NCBI RefSeq assembly: GCF_017876405.1
Contig: NZ_JAGINW010000001.1
Coordinates: forward strand, 10,987,203 to 11,051,202
DNA from: Kibdelosporangium banguiense
GTDB lineage: Bacteria > Actinomycetota > Actinomycetes > Mycobacteriales > Pseudonocardiaceae
Direction: 5' to 3'
DNA length: 64,000 nt
In this document: positions 9,985 to 18,619 of the stretch, in pieces
Numbering within the stretch: the first letter of the stretch is position 1
Layout of the letters: each line of letters begins with the position of its first letter
Made by a program: the position numbers and the translations under genes
The notes under the pieces: generated by a model
What the model saw: the letters and a program-made list of their open reading frames with translations, nothing else
Databases searched by the model: none
What the model was told of the DNA's origin: nothing

Positions 9985-11439
9985 GAGAAATTGTCAAGAC
10001 CTGTGGATGAAGATCGTTAGGCGGCGGTGGGTGGGGCGTGGTCGTCGGGTCGTTCGACGAGTTTGCCGTTGTCGAAGCGGCTTCCGGCGCGGACGAGCGC
10101 GACGAGGTGGGGTGCGTTCACGGCGCGCCAGCGGGCCTGTGCTGACTCGATGAGCTTGAAGGCCATGGCGAGGCCTGCGGCGGCCGAGCCGGGGCCCTTG
10201 GTGACCTTTGTGCGGTGGCGCACGGTGGCGAAGGTCGACTCGATCGGGTTGGTGGTGCGCAGGTGGATCCAGTGCTCGGCCGGGTAGTCGTAGAACGTGA
10301 GCAGTTCCTCGACATCGTCGGTGATCTTCGCGACGGCCTTGGGGAATTTCGCGCCGTACAAGGCTTTGAACGCGGTCACGGCGTCGAGGGCGTGGCGACG
10401 GTCTTCGGCGTTCCAGATCTCGGCGAGGGCCTTCTTCGCGCCGGGATGGGCGGATTTGGGTAGCGCGGCGAGGACGTTGGCGATTTTGTGGAACCAGCAG
10501 CGCTGCTCGGCGGTTTCGGGGAAGACCTCACGTAGCGCGCTCCAGAACCCGAGCGCGCCGTCGCCGGCCGCGAGGATCGGGGCGCGCATCCCGCGGCGCT
10601 TGCAGTCCCGCAGCAGATCCGCCCACGACTCGGCCGATTCGCGGTACCCGTCGGTCAGCGCGACGAGCTCCTTGCGGCCGTCAGCGCGCACTCCGATCAT
10701 CACGAGCAGGCAGAGTTTGTGTTCCTCCAGACGGATGTTGACGTGGATCCCGTCCGCCCACAGATACACGAAATCCACAGTGGACAGATCGCGCTCGCAG
10801 AACGCGCGCTGTTCGGCTTTCCACTGCTCGGTCAGCTTCGTGATCACCGGCGCGGACAAGCCCTTCGCTGAGCCGAGGAACTGGCCCAGCGCGGGCACGA
10901 AGTCCCCAGTAGACAGGCCATGCAGGTACAGCAGCGGCAGCACCTCGGTGATCTTCGGGGTCTTGCGCGCCCAGGGCGGCAGGATCGCCGAGGAGAATCG
11001 TTGCCGCTCGCCGGTGTCGGGGTCGACGCGCTTGTCATTCACGCGCGGCGCGGTCACCTCTACCGCACCCGCGCTGGTGAGCACCTCGCGCGGTTCGTGG
11101 TAGCCGTTGCGCACCACCAGGCGGTGGCCGTGCTCGTCGCACTGGCCGGCGTAGACGGCGATGTAGGCATCGACCTCGGCTTGCAGAGCTTCGGCCAGCA
11201 TCCGGCGGGCGCCCTCCCGAACGATCTGGTCGATCAACGATGCCGAATCGCCTACCGGCGGCCGGTCATCGTCACCGGATGCGGGGCCAGGGACTACGGT
11301 GAGCATGGGCGTACCTTCCCGAGCCAGCGCGCCAACGCTGGCCCTGATCAGAACTCCAGACCTTTCAGATCATCCTCGGGAAGGTGCGCCCATCCAGGTC
11401 ACCTCGCCGAGAACCATCCACAGGTTCTGATCATTGCTC
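9985..11439 (-). mobile_element. Intact IS256-family insertion sequence
   Basis: The ends are imperfect inverted repeats: GAGAAATTGTCAAGACCTG at 9985 and, reversed, GAGCAATGATCAGAACCTG ending at 11439. Flanking direct repeats TGGTGGCAC at 9976-9984 and 11440-11448 are a 9-bp target duplication, as expected for IS256. One complete transposase gene lies inside. The element sits within a WD40 gene. Confidence 0.93.
10017..11306 (-). CDS. IS256 family transposase
   Basis: A 429-residue mutator-type transposase (~400 residues is usual). N-terminal DQIVREGARRMLAEALQAEV, then the catalytic region: VDFVYLWADGIHVNIRLEEH (first Asp), LAAGDGALGFWSALREVFPE (second Asp), the CHC-like WFHKIANVLAALPK, and the Glu region TTNPIESTFATVRHRTK. 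All blocks are in one frame, so the enzyme is probably active. It cuts and moves the surrounding element. It is transcribed against the interrupted host gene. Confidence 0.96.
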   Translation of the reverse strand: MLTVVPGPASGDDDRPPVGDSASLIDQIVREGARRMLAEALQAEVDAYIAVYAGQCDEHGHRLVVRNGYHEPREVLTSAGAVEVTAPRVNDKRVDPDTGERQRFSSAILPPWARKTPKITEVLPLLYLHGLSTGDFVPALGQFLGSAKGLSAPVITKLTEQWKAEQRAFCERDLSTVDFVYLWADGIHVNIRLEEHKLCLLVMIGVRADGRKELVALTDGYRESAESWADLLRDCKRRGMRAPILAAGDGALGFWSALREVFPETAEQRCWFHKIANVLAALPKSAHPGAKKALAEIWNAEDRRHALDAVTAFKALYGAKFPKAVAKITDDVEELLTFYDYPAEHWIHLRTTNPIESTFATVRHRTKVTKGPGSAAAGLAMAFKLIESAQARWRAVNAPHLVALVRAGSRFDNGKLVERPDDHAPPTAA

Positions 11440-12264
11440 TGGTGGCACCCGCATTGGCGAGATCGCCGCTCACGAGACCGGACTGTTCAAGCTGAGTTTG
11501 AGTACTAATGGTCGAACGCTGGCCACCCTCGACAACAGGGAAATGACCACCCTGTGGGACACGGGCCGACGTCAGCCGGTGGGCGAGCTGAATACACGCG
11601 GGTTGCAGCTTTCCGCCATCACGTTCAGCCCCGACGGCCGATATCTCGCCGGAGCTAGGGCAGATGGCGTGACGTTGTGGGATCTGGCCACCCATGCCCG
11701 CATCGCTGAGATTCGCGGCGGTTCCTCTTCCTCGTCTCTTGACGCGATGGCATTCAGTGCCGACGGGAACCGAGTGGTCACAGCCGACCGACGAGGATCC
11801 GTTTTCGTCTGGGATGTGTCCACCAGGTCGTTGATCAACACATTCACTGGACACAGGGGACAGATCGCGGCCATGGCGCTCAGTCCCGATGGACACCTGC
11901 TGGCCACAGCTGGCGACGAGGACAACAATGTCACCCTGTGGGACGTCGCGACAGGCACCCGGTGGGCGACACTCTCCGGTCACACCGCGCCGGTCACCAG
12001 CGCGAGCTTCGGTCCCGACGGCAGCGTTCTCTTGACCGGCAGCCAGGACCAGGCAATCACCCCATGGATGGTCCGGCCCGACCAGGCGGCTCGCCGTCTG
12101 TGCGACACCCTCACCAACGGCTTCGCATCGGTCGCGCCTATACCGCCCACGTGCCGCTGACCCGAAACCTCGAACGGGCACCGACACGATGCCCGTTCGA
12201 GTCCATCAACACGAACCTGTACCCACCCACACCCAGACGTGTGGGTTTCACAAGTCAGCGAACT

Positions 12265-12420
12265 CCTCGAACGCATCCGGCACCGACCCGGGCCCGCACG
12301 CCCGGGGTCCGTTTCCCGGACAGATAGCCGCGCACCGTCACCCGGGCCACGCCCACATGCCGCGCGATCGCTGATCGACCAACCCTGACTTCGTAGTGCC
12401 TGTGCTTCCACAACCAACTC
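12265..12420 (-). pseudogene. ISL3-like transposase HTH remnant
   Basis: The minus strand reads EAQALRSQGWSI, then after a frameshift AIARHVGVARVTVRGYLSGK, the DNA-binding segment found in ISL3-type transposases (AIARxLGxxRxTVRRYLxGE). Nothing of the catalytic domain remains. Confidence 0.55.
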
Positions 12421-12454
12421 CTATGCGAACATCGAGGCGAGCCACTTCCCCACG

Positions 12455-12540
12455 GCTTCCGGAACTTCGACATCCGCAGCCTGGGTCAGACCTACACAAC
12501 GGAATTCGCCACCCAGGCCAGCAAGACCTACCACTGAGCT
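12455..12540 (+). pseudogene. C-terminal scrap of an unknown protein
   Basis: One frame reads NFDIRSLGQTYTTEFATQAS and stops at 12538. It looks like the genuine end of a protein but has no start or body. No family assigned. Confidence 0.3.
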
Positions 12541-12683
12541 GCCAGCCCATGGTGTGGCCGACCCAAACGGGTCGGCCACACCGGTGTCCCCGGCCGGCTT
12601 GTGGTTTCGTTCGAAGTGGGGCCCGGGGGCCGCCGCCCGAAATGCGCTCGCCAGCGACCCGGCTGCCCTGCTACAGAGGGCGC

Positions 12684-13652
12684 ATGACGAGCCGACCCGG
12701 CGACGTGCGGTTGCCCGTGGTGGACACCGAGGAGCGCTACGAGGCCGTCCGCCGTGACGAGGAGCTGCTGCGGCCCGGGGTGCTCGGCCTTGCCGCCGCA
12801 CTCGGCTTCGCCAACGACTCCGTCACCCGGTTCGCGGACGGGTCGCTGCCCGTGTACGCGCTCGGCGCGGGCCACGTGCTCAAGCTCTATCCGCATCTCT
12901 ACCGGCACGAATGCGACCTGGAAACGGCGGCGCTGAACGCCATCGCCGACCGCCTGCCGATCCCGACGCCGCGCGTACACGATGCCGGCCCGGTGCCCGG
13001 CGATCCGGGCTGGCAGTACCTGCTCATGTCCCGCCTGCCCGGCGAATCCCTGGCCACCGCGTGGCCGCGCATCGACCGCGCCACGCACCTCCGCCTGGCC
13101 TCCGAACTGGGCGAGGCGCTGGCCGAGCTGCACGCCATCACTCCCTCCCGGCAGAGCCCGCTGCCGATCCCGGACTGGCCCACCTTCCTGGCCACCCAGC
13201 GGGTCAACTGTGTTGCCGCGCAACAGGAACTGGGCCTGGACCCGCACTGGCTGGGCCAGCTTCCCGCCTTCCTAAACGCCGTCGATCTGCCCACGACCAC
13301 CACGCCCGTCCTGCTGCACACCGAGGTGATGCGCCAGCACCTGCTGGTGACCGACGGCCCCGCCTGGTCGCTGTCCGGGCTGTTCGACTTCGAGCCGGCC
13401 ATGTTCGGCGCGGCCGAGTACGAGTTCGTCGCGGTCGGGTTGTTCGGCAGTATGGGGGACGCCGAGTTGTTGCGCGCCGTGCTCACCGGCTACGGCTACC
13501 GGCCCGCCGACCTCGACCACGACCTGTCCCGCCGCCTGCTCGGCTATACGCTGATCCACCAGCAGTGCAACCTGCCCTGGTACCTGCGCGCCATTCCCGC
13601 CCCGCAGGCGTCCACGATGGACGAACTGGCCGACCAGTGGTTCGGTGTGTAG
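12684..13652 (+). CDS. Aminoglycoside phosphotransferase family protein
   Basis: A 322-residue protein kinase-like phosphotransferase, as in hygromycin/aminoglycoside kinases. Start ATG 12684 has GAGGG just upstream. The nucleotide-binding Lys is in HVLKLYPHLYRHECDLE (~60-75), followed by the linker YLLMSRLPGESLA. The catalytic loop reads LLHTEVMRQHLLV rather than the canonical HGD-x4-N, and the metal-binding motif is LFDFEPAMFG rather than IDFGD. As I recall it, the HTEVM form is normal in the hygromycin 7''-phosphotransferase group, so this may be a true subfamily trait. It could modify an aminoglycoside or another hydroxylated metabolite with ATP. It converges with the broken DUF1349 gene. 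Confidence 0.85.
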   Translation: MTSRPGDVRLPVVDTEERYEAVRRDEELLRPGVLGLAAALGFANDSVTRFADGSLPVYALGAGHVLKLYPHLYRHECDLETAALNAIADRLPIPTPRVHDAGPVPGDPGWQYLLMSRLPGESLATAWPRIDRATHLRLASELGEALAELHAITPSRQSPLPIPDWPTFLATQRVNCVAAQQELGLDPHWLGQLPAFLNAVDLPTTTTPVLLHTEVMRQHLLVTDGPAWSLSGLFDFEPAMFGAAEYEFVAVGLFGSMGDAELLRAVLTGYGYRPADLDHDLSRRLLGYTLIHQQCNLPWYLRAIPAPQASTMDELADQWFGV

Positions 13653-13654
13653 GG

Positions 13655-14218
13655 CCGCGTCGGCCGGGCTGACGGCGAAGCGGGTGAAGCGCACGGCAGG
13701 CCGGCCCGCTGCGGGGAGCAGGCGAACCGGCCTGCCGTGGCGACCGCGTCCGGGGCCAGCGGCGTCAACCGGATGGTGCGCCACGGTTCCCGCGCCACCC
13801 GCGCCCTGATGGTGACCGCGTCGCCGGTCCGGCTGGCCCGCACGGTGACTGGGCGGCCCGCCCAGTCCTGGACTGGCGCCAGCGACCAGTCGGACTGGCC
13901 GTGGGTGACCACCGCGCCCAGGTGCGGGGCGCCGTCGGTCTGTTCGATCCCGGCCTTCAGCCATGTCCTCGGGTCGACCCGGATGAACAGGCCGGCCTGG
14001 TCGTACAGTTCCTCGAACGCGGCCACGAAGCCGACCTCGACCGTGCTGCCGACCGGGAACGGGGTGAGCAGTGCGTGGCCGCTGTCCCGGACGAACCCGT
14101 AGCTGGTGGTGCGCCAGAAGTCGCTCTCCCTGGCCGTGGTGACCAGCAGTTCCGCGCCCTCGAACCGGGCGTCCGGCGGCCGGTTCAGCCAGATGCCGTC
14201 CCGCTCCGTAGCATCAAG
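13655..14218 (-). pseudogene. DUF1349 protein, damaged at both ends
   Basis: The DUF1349 (concanavalin-like) fold is recognisable: GIWLNRPPDARFEGAELLV, then DFWRTTSYGFVRDSGHALL, LYDQAGLFIRVDPRTWLKAG and HLGAVVTHGQSDWS. No ATG or GTG lies between the preceding stop and the conserved start, leaving only rare start codons. Near 13712 one base is missing, so the conserved end RFTRFAVSPADAALH lies in the next frame and runs without a stop into the convergent phosphotransferase gene. Probably inactive; a sequencing error at 13712 is the alternative. Confidence 0.7.
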
Positions 14219-14241
14219 TAAACGGCCAGGCAGCGGGGTGG

Positions 14242-15201
14242 ATGGGAGCGGTCGTGGTGTTCACGGTTGCGCAGCTCGACGACACCACTGTTGAGTCTGC
14301 CGGCGCGTTGGTGGCGCGCGAGCACGCCGCTGCCCACCGGTTGCTTGGCGGACTGCCGGAATCCTTTGCTGACGCGGCGGTGTGCACGTCTGCACTGCAA
14401 CAGCTTCGCGACAGCGGCCACAGCGGCATCGTGGTGGTTGAGGACGGCCGCCTGCGTGCAGTGATAGCCGGGACCATGGACGCGGGGCGTGTGCTCGGTG
14501 GCTACCTGCGTCTGCCTGCCGACGGGTTCGCTGTCGACCCAGATCTGGAGGATGCGACTCCGGTGCTCGCCCTGCTTTATGGCGAGTTTGTGCGGGAGTT
14601 CGTCGGTGCGGGCGTGTTGCGGCACTACCTGGAACATGTGGCCTTGCCGCCGCTGCACGAGGTGTTGACAAATCTCGGGTTCCGACGCGGCAACGTCTAC
14701 GCGGTACGACCAGCCGCGCCCAGGCCCCGTCCGACGCATGTCCAGGTCCGCGCGGCCGGACTCGCGGATTTCGACACCATCGCCCGCCTCACGCAGGTCA
14801 TGAACGCCCACCGTGCCGCGCCGCCCATTTTCGGCGCGCCGGACGGCCGGTCCCCCGACGATCTGGTGAAGGACCACCTTGCGCTACGTGAGCGAGGGGC
14901 CAGACACCTCATCGCCAGTCTCGACGCACGAGACGTTGGGCTGCTTACCATCGAGGCGACGTCGCCGGCGCCGCGGCTGTGCCCGGAGGCTGAGCCGTTC
15001 ATCGGCCCCACCGCGACCCTGCCAGAGGCCCGGGGGCGCGGCGTAGGTCACGCACTCGTCGACGTGGCACTCGACTGGGCGCACAGCCAAGGCCATCGAT
15101 GGGTATCGGTTGATTTCGAGCCCGCCAACTCGCTGTCTCGGCCATTCTGGCTCGGCGTCGGGTTTCGACCGACTGGATACAGCGTCGTGCGTACCATATA
15201 G
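14242..15201 (+). CDS. Tandem GNAT-fold N-acetyltransferase
   Basis: A 319-residue protein with two GNAT-like halves. The N-terminal half (~1-150) is degenerate, with GIVVVEDGRLRAVIAGTMD. The C-terminal half (~160-319) has VQVRAAGLADFDTIARLTQV, FIGPTATLPEARGRGVGHAL (acetyl-CoA loop A-R-G-R-G-V-G) and the typical end WVSVDFEPANSLSRPFW and LGVGFRPTGYSV. The substrate amine is unknown. ATG 14242 is listed; GTG 14254, with GGGAG five bases upstream, is an equally good start. It is divergent from the DUF1349 remnant. Confidence 0.88.
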   Translation: MGAVVVFTVAQLDDTTVESAGALVAREHAAAHRLLGGLPESFADAAVCTSALQQLRDSGHSGIVVVEDGRLRAVIAGTMDAGRVLGGYLRLPADGFAVDPDLEDATPVLALLYGEFVREFVGAGVLRHYLEHVALPPLHEVLTNLGFRRGNVYAVRPAAPRPRPTHVQVRAAGLADFDTIARLTQVMNAHRAAPPIFGAPDGRSPDDLVKDHLALRERGARHLIASLDARDVGLLTIEATSPAPRLCPEAEPFIGPTATLPEARGRGVGHALVDVALDWAHSQGHRWVSVDFEPANSLSRPFWLGVGFRPTGYSVVRTI

Positions 15202-15335
15202 CGCTCAGTCATTCACCACTGCTGGCGCTCCGGCCGACCAAGCTAAAACCGTACGTGCTGATCATCGCGCAACGGGTGAAGTAGCGCGTGTGGGCCGACA
15301 TCAGCCGGCGGGGTCGACGTCGCCGCTTCGTCGGC

Positions 15336-16547
15336 CTACCGGGTTGCCCCGCCCCAGCGGGTGAGGTAGATGTGCCGGGCCGACAGGCTCACCGCCATGT
15401 GCTCAGCCAGCGGTTGGAAGAACGCCTGCCTGTACCGTGCGTCGGTGGCCGTGGACGCGACGATGTACAACGCGGAAAACGCGGCCAGGAAGATCGACAC
15501 CTGCAGCAACTCGTTGGGCACGGGCACCTGGATGCCGAACAGCTCGCCGACCGAGGGATCACGGCCGCTCCATGCCTTCATGATCTCGGGGCGCACAGCG
15601 AGCATGCCGAAGGTCACGAAGAAGCCGAACATCAGCACCGCGAAGACCAACGCCTGGAACGCCTGCGCGAGCAGCAACACCAGCACCATGTTGACCCGTT
15701 CGACCGGGCGCAGCGGAACATGCTCGCGCCCGACAACGAGCGGATCGTCTACATAGGTCTCGAACGGGCTGCCGCGCAGCTTGTCCGCACCGGCTTCCGG
15801 TGGCCGGGACCCGATCAGTTCATGCAGCTCGTCCGACATCATCGCCGACAGCAACCACACCGACAGTGCCGCGAAGAAGCCGACCACCAGCCACATCTGG
15901 TGACGCGCCAGCGCGGAGTTCGCCTGCCAGATCTCCGCGGTGAAGAACCCGAAGATGGTAACCAGGAGCAGAAACGACAGCGCCGCCCGGCTGGTCATTG
16001 TCCCCAGCGTACGGACCTGCCGGAACGCCGCCCGGACAGCCCAGCACACGATCGAACCGCCACCGGCGAATGTCACCACCAAAATCGCCACGACCAGGCC
16101 CAGGTTGGTCAACACGCCGGACGCGATGTCGTCAGCGGAGTCGATGAGGTACCCGATCACCGGCCACACCACGACATACCCGGCGAAAGCCGTGACGGCG
16201 ACCACCTGGGCGGGCAGGCTCGTATCCCGGCCATCGGTCGTGTGCCGCCGCGACCACCTCACCCCCAGCCAGGCCGCGAGCGGCGGTAGCACCACCAACC
16301 CCACGAGCAGACCGTTGTAGCCGAGCGCGAACAGATCATTGTCCATCAACCGCTCGAATTCCTGATCCGAGGAACCATCGATCACGATCAGGACATCGGT
16401 GATAAGTTCCCACACCGCCAGGAACGCCACCGCCCCAACCCCACGGACCAGCACCTGCGTCGTCGGCCTGCCCCGGACCACCGTCGGCAACCCTCTACGC
16501 CAGAACCATTGCTCCGCCGCATAACGTTCCCGATCCGTCGTCGTCAT
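15336..16547 (-). CDS. Polytopic membrane protein of unknown function
   Basis: A 403-residue protein with about nine hydrophobic helices, for example VLVRGVGAVAFLAVWELITD, LLVGLVVLPPLAAWLGV, VVAVTAFAGYVVVWPVIGY, LSFLLLVTIFGFFTAEIW and AFQALVFAVLMFGFFVTFGM. ATG 16547 is chosen over upstream starts because it follows GGAGG. No transporter or enzyme signature was recognised. A hydrophilic loop with ELIGSRPPEAGADK lies near residue 250. It is monocistronic and intact in a damaged neighbourhood. Confidence 0.8.
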   Translation of the reverse strand: MTTTDRERYAAEQWFWRRGLPTVVRGRPTTQVLVRGVGAVAFLAVWELITDVLIVIDGSSDQEFERLMDNDLFALGYNGLLVGLVVLPPLAAWLGVRWSRRHTTDGRDTSLPAQVVAVTAFAGYVVVWPVIGYLIDSADDIASGVLTNLGLVVAILVVTFAGGGSIVCWAVRAAFRQVRTLGTMTSRAALSFLLLVTIFGFFTAEIWQANSALARHQMWLVVGFFAALSVWLLSAMMSDELHELIGSRPPEAGADKLRGSPFETYVDDPLVVGREHVPLRPVERVNMVLVLLLAQAFQALVFAVLMFGFFVTFGMLAVRPEIMKAWSGRDPSVGELFGIQVPVPNELLQVSIFLAAFSALYIVASTATDARYRQAFFQPLAEHMAVSLSARHIYLTRWGGATR

Positions 16548-16849
16548 GCGTCCTCCAGCACTGATCCACAGTGGGGCGCGGGCACCGCGGCCCGACTGGG
16601 ATCCACTTGAGCAAGGTACTGCTCGGCCCACCCCCCGCCAAGTGGCCGCTCCTTCCGAAAATCCCGGTGTGAACCGAACCATGTGTCAGTCGACTGCTCG
16701 GTCAAGGTCAAGTGACAACGGTACGACAGGATTCGAGTCAACTGAACCCCCTGGTCTGTCCACATCGGAGCAATCCAGTCGAAGCCCTCTGGTGGACGCC
16801 AAGTTCGAAACACCGCCAACAGGGAGGACAACCGCCGCGCCGACCTGTG
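16548..16849. other. Upstream region of the membrane protein gene
   Basis: No supported gene. The minus strand keeps an open frame (around WIAPMWTDQGVQLTRILSYR) that could be an old coding remnant, but no family is recognised and it reads across the likely promoter. Confidence 0.35.
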
Positions 16850-17135
16850 TGAGAGGCGCTGAGACGGCGTGTCGGCACTGGAACCAGACCGATCAGACGA
16901 GGTACACGCAACGGTGAGGTAGCACGCGATCAGGCTACGAAGTCGGCGGAATCGACTCCTCGACCGAAAACACACGTCAAAGTTCCCACCAGCGGGGCAT
17001 GGGCGGGCCGACGACCACAAGTTCACACCGGACCAGAAGATCGGGGTCCGGCTTACCAGCCTGTCCCGATCGTCTCCGATGTTGGTGCGGACTACGCCGA
17101 AGCCGCTGTCATACCTGCTTCCGTCCGCACGAACA
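16850..17135. repeat. Diverged duplicate of 28255-28545
   Basis: The two segments share order and many exact runs, such as GGCGTGTCGGCACTGGA / GGCGTGTCAGCACTGGA, CACGCGATCAGG, CACCGGACCAGAAGATCGGG / CGCCGGACCAGAAGATCGGG and GTCATACCTGCTTCCGTCCG. Both carry the 3' part of the same minus-strand reading frame (PIFWSGVNL / PIFWSGVKL). They are in the same orientation, so this is a dispersed direct duplication that has since diverged. Confidence 0.75.
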
Positions 17136-17461
17136 CCTACGATGCGCAGGACCAGCATCGGGCCGGTGCCCTCTTGATAGCGGCTTACGCCAACGATTCC
17201 AGGCCTTCGCTGGTCCTGGCCGCCACCCCGCCGATAAGTATCGGCCAGCAAAACCGGCACATAGCGCTGACGTCGGCCAGGTCCCGGCAGATGCCATCGA
17301 AGTCGCCGGATCATGCCCGCCGCACTGTCTCGTCGAACAAGGCGTTCGCCGCGCTCAGCTCGATCGGCCGCTCGTCACGGACTGGCCGCAGGCTGTACTC
17401 CACGACTGTCGCACCAACCACGAATCCCAGGGTCCCGCCGACAGCGATGACAATCCGCTTC
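16990..17461 (-). pseudogene. Small membrane-anchored protein, frameshifted
   Basis: The start MKRIVIAVGGTLGFVVGATV at 17461 is a signal-anchor-like helix, followed by EYSLRPVRDERPIELSAANA and LFDETVRRA, then a stop. The sense continues in other frames as FDGICRDLADVSAMCR, LLADTYRRGGGQDQRRPG, VRADGSRYDSGFGVVRT and PIFWSGVNL. Probably one secreted or anchored protein of ~150 residues with two frame breaks. Family unknown. Its 3' third recurs at 28.4-28.5 kb. Confidence 0.55.
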
Positions 17462-18049
17462 ATGGACACAGCTGATCACCCTCGCCGAACCCGCAAGCGA
17501 GGCCACCCGAACTTTCCCCGCCTTGTGCAGGCATGGGACGCCTGCGCGTCCCGCTCCGCCACGAGAATCCTCATGTTGCGATCGTGCCCCAGCCAGCTGA
17601 CTGCCGCCTCGCACGCTGTGTCCAATAGTGGCCATTGTCCGAAAGGGACAGCGGTCGGTGAATATGATCTCTGGTGTGAACGAGATGGGTTCGTGACCGC
17701 GTTGTCAGCCGCTGTCGAGCCGACGGTTGAGACCGTTGCGGGTAGTGCGGGGAATCGGTGATAGGCGACCCCATGGTTTGGCACCATCAGACGGGCCAGC
17801 TGACTGACCGCGATCACCACGTCGACCTTGTCCTCCGGCCGATTCCCGTGGCGCGGCACGGGAATAATCCACGTCCCCACAACCATTCCGCGCCCGACCG
17901 ATACGACCAGTGTCCCGCCTGCGCTTGCCGAAAACCTCATCCGTGCTGGTCAGACCGTGTTACCGACATCGACTCCGGCCGCCTTCCAGCCCACGCAGCC
18001 ACCACGGCAGGATGGCCGGCCGTGCTGCAGCGACTGGCCTACCTTGGCC
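17462..18049. other. About 590 bp without a supported gene
   Basis: Overlapping frames on both strands look like shadows. No ribosome site or recognisable domain was found. Confidence 0.4.
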
Positions 18050-18450
18050 TGACAAACACCTTCGCCCTGCTTTGCCTGCTCCCCATGAGCAACCGCGACA
18101 AAACCTCGAGATCCTCGCACTGCGCCACCAGATCGCAGTACTGCAACAGCAACTCGGTGACACCAAGGTACGGTTCGCTCCGGCTGACCGGGCATTGCCC
18201 GCCGCGCTCCTGCACCGACTACCACGCCAAACGTTGCACAGACCCCGTCTGCTGGTGCGCCCGGACACCATCCGGCACTGGCACCGGAACATGCTCACCA
18301 CGAACGCCACGCCGCAGTGTTCCAACCGAAACGTCCCGGACGGCCCCGCACCATCTGGTCTGTGCGAGTCCTGGTCCTGCGCCTGGCAAAGAGGGTACCG
18401 CCGCATCCTCAGCGAGCTCCTCGTCCGGAGGTCGTCCCTGTTGTGCCGCA
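18050..18450 (+). pseudogene. Integrase-type transposase N-terminal remnant
   Basis: Reads NLEILALRHQIAVLQQQLGD, KVRFAPADRALPAALLHRL and LLVRPDTIRHWHRNML, the conserved N-terminus of IS3/IS481-like actinobacterial transposases. After frameshifts it continues VLRLAKENPGWGYRRIHGELL-like text near 18380-18420. The catalytic core is missing. Confidence 0.7.
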
Positions 18451-18524
18451 CGTCGTCACGGGTTGCACGCACGATGCGCCGGGGTGATGTGGCCGTTTCC
18501 CTGTCTGGGATCATCCGTCTTCGG

Positions 18525-18595
18525 TTGCACGCCTTTGCGTCCCACTCCTGGGAGCAGACAGTCGAACGAGCGGTAAAGATCGTGCGGTGAGTGAT
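18525..18595 (+). repeat. Short dispersed repeat, also inverted at ~39360-39450
   Basis: Positions 18525-18595 (CTTCGGTTGCACGCCTTTGCG onward, through CCCACTCCTGG and CGAACGAGCGGTAAAGATCG) match the reverse strand at about 39360-39450 (CTTCGGTTGCGCGCCCTTGCG, CCCACTCCTGG, CGAAAGAGCGGTAGAGATCG). Probably fragments of one lost gene or element. Confidence 0.65.
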
Positions 18596-18619
18596 CCCCT
18601 AATCGTCACATGCCGCCCC

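Larger units (their letters stand above)
9405..12160 (+). pseudogene. Second WD40-repeat protein, 5'-truncated and split by IS256
   Basis: Blade motifs such as GTHLIIWDV, VAVSPDGSVIAA and AVLWDVAGGTR run to 9984. After the IS256 element the frame continues with RIGEIAAHETG, ITFSPDGRYLAGA, VTLWDLAT, MALSPDGHLLATAGD and NNVTLWDVAT, ending DQAARRLCDTLTNGF. Removing the IS and one copy of the 9-bp duplication restores one open frame. The ATPase half is absent: the frame emerges from transposase debris at ~9405. It probably belonged to a tandem array with the intact gene at 4770, but its blades are far more diverse and so older. Confidence 0.85.
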
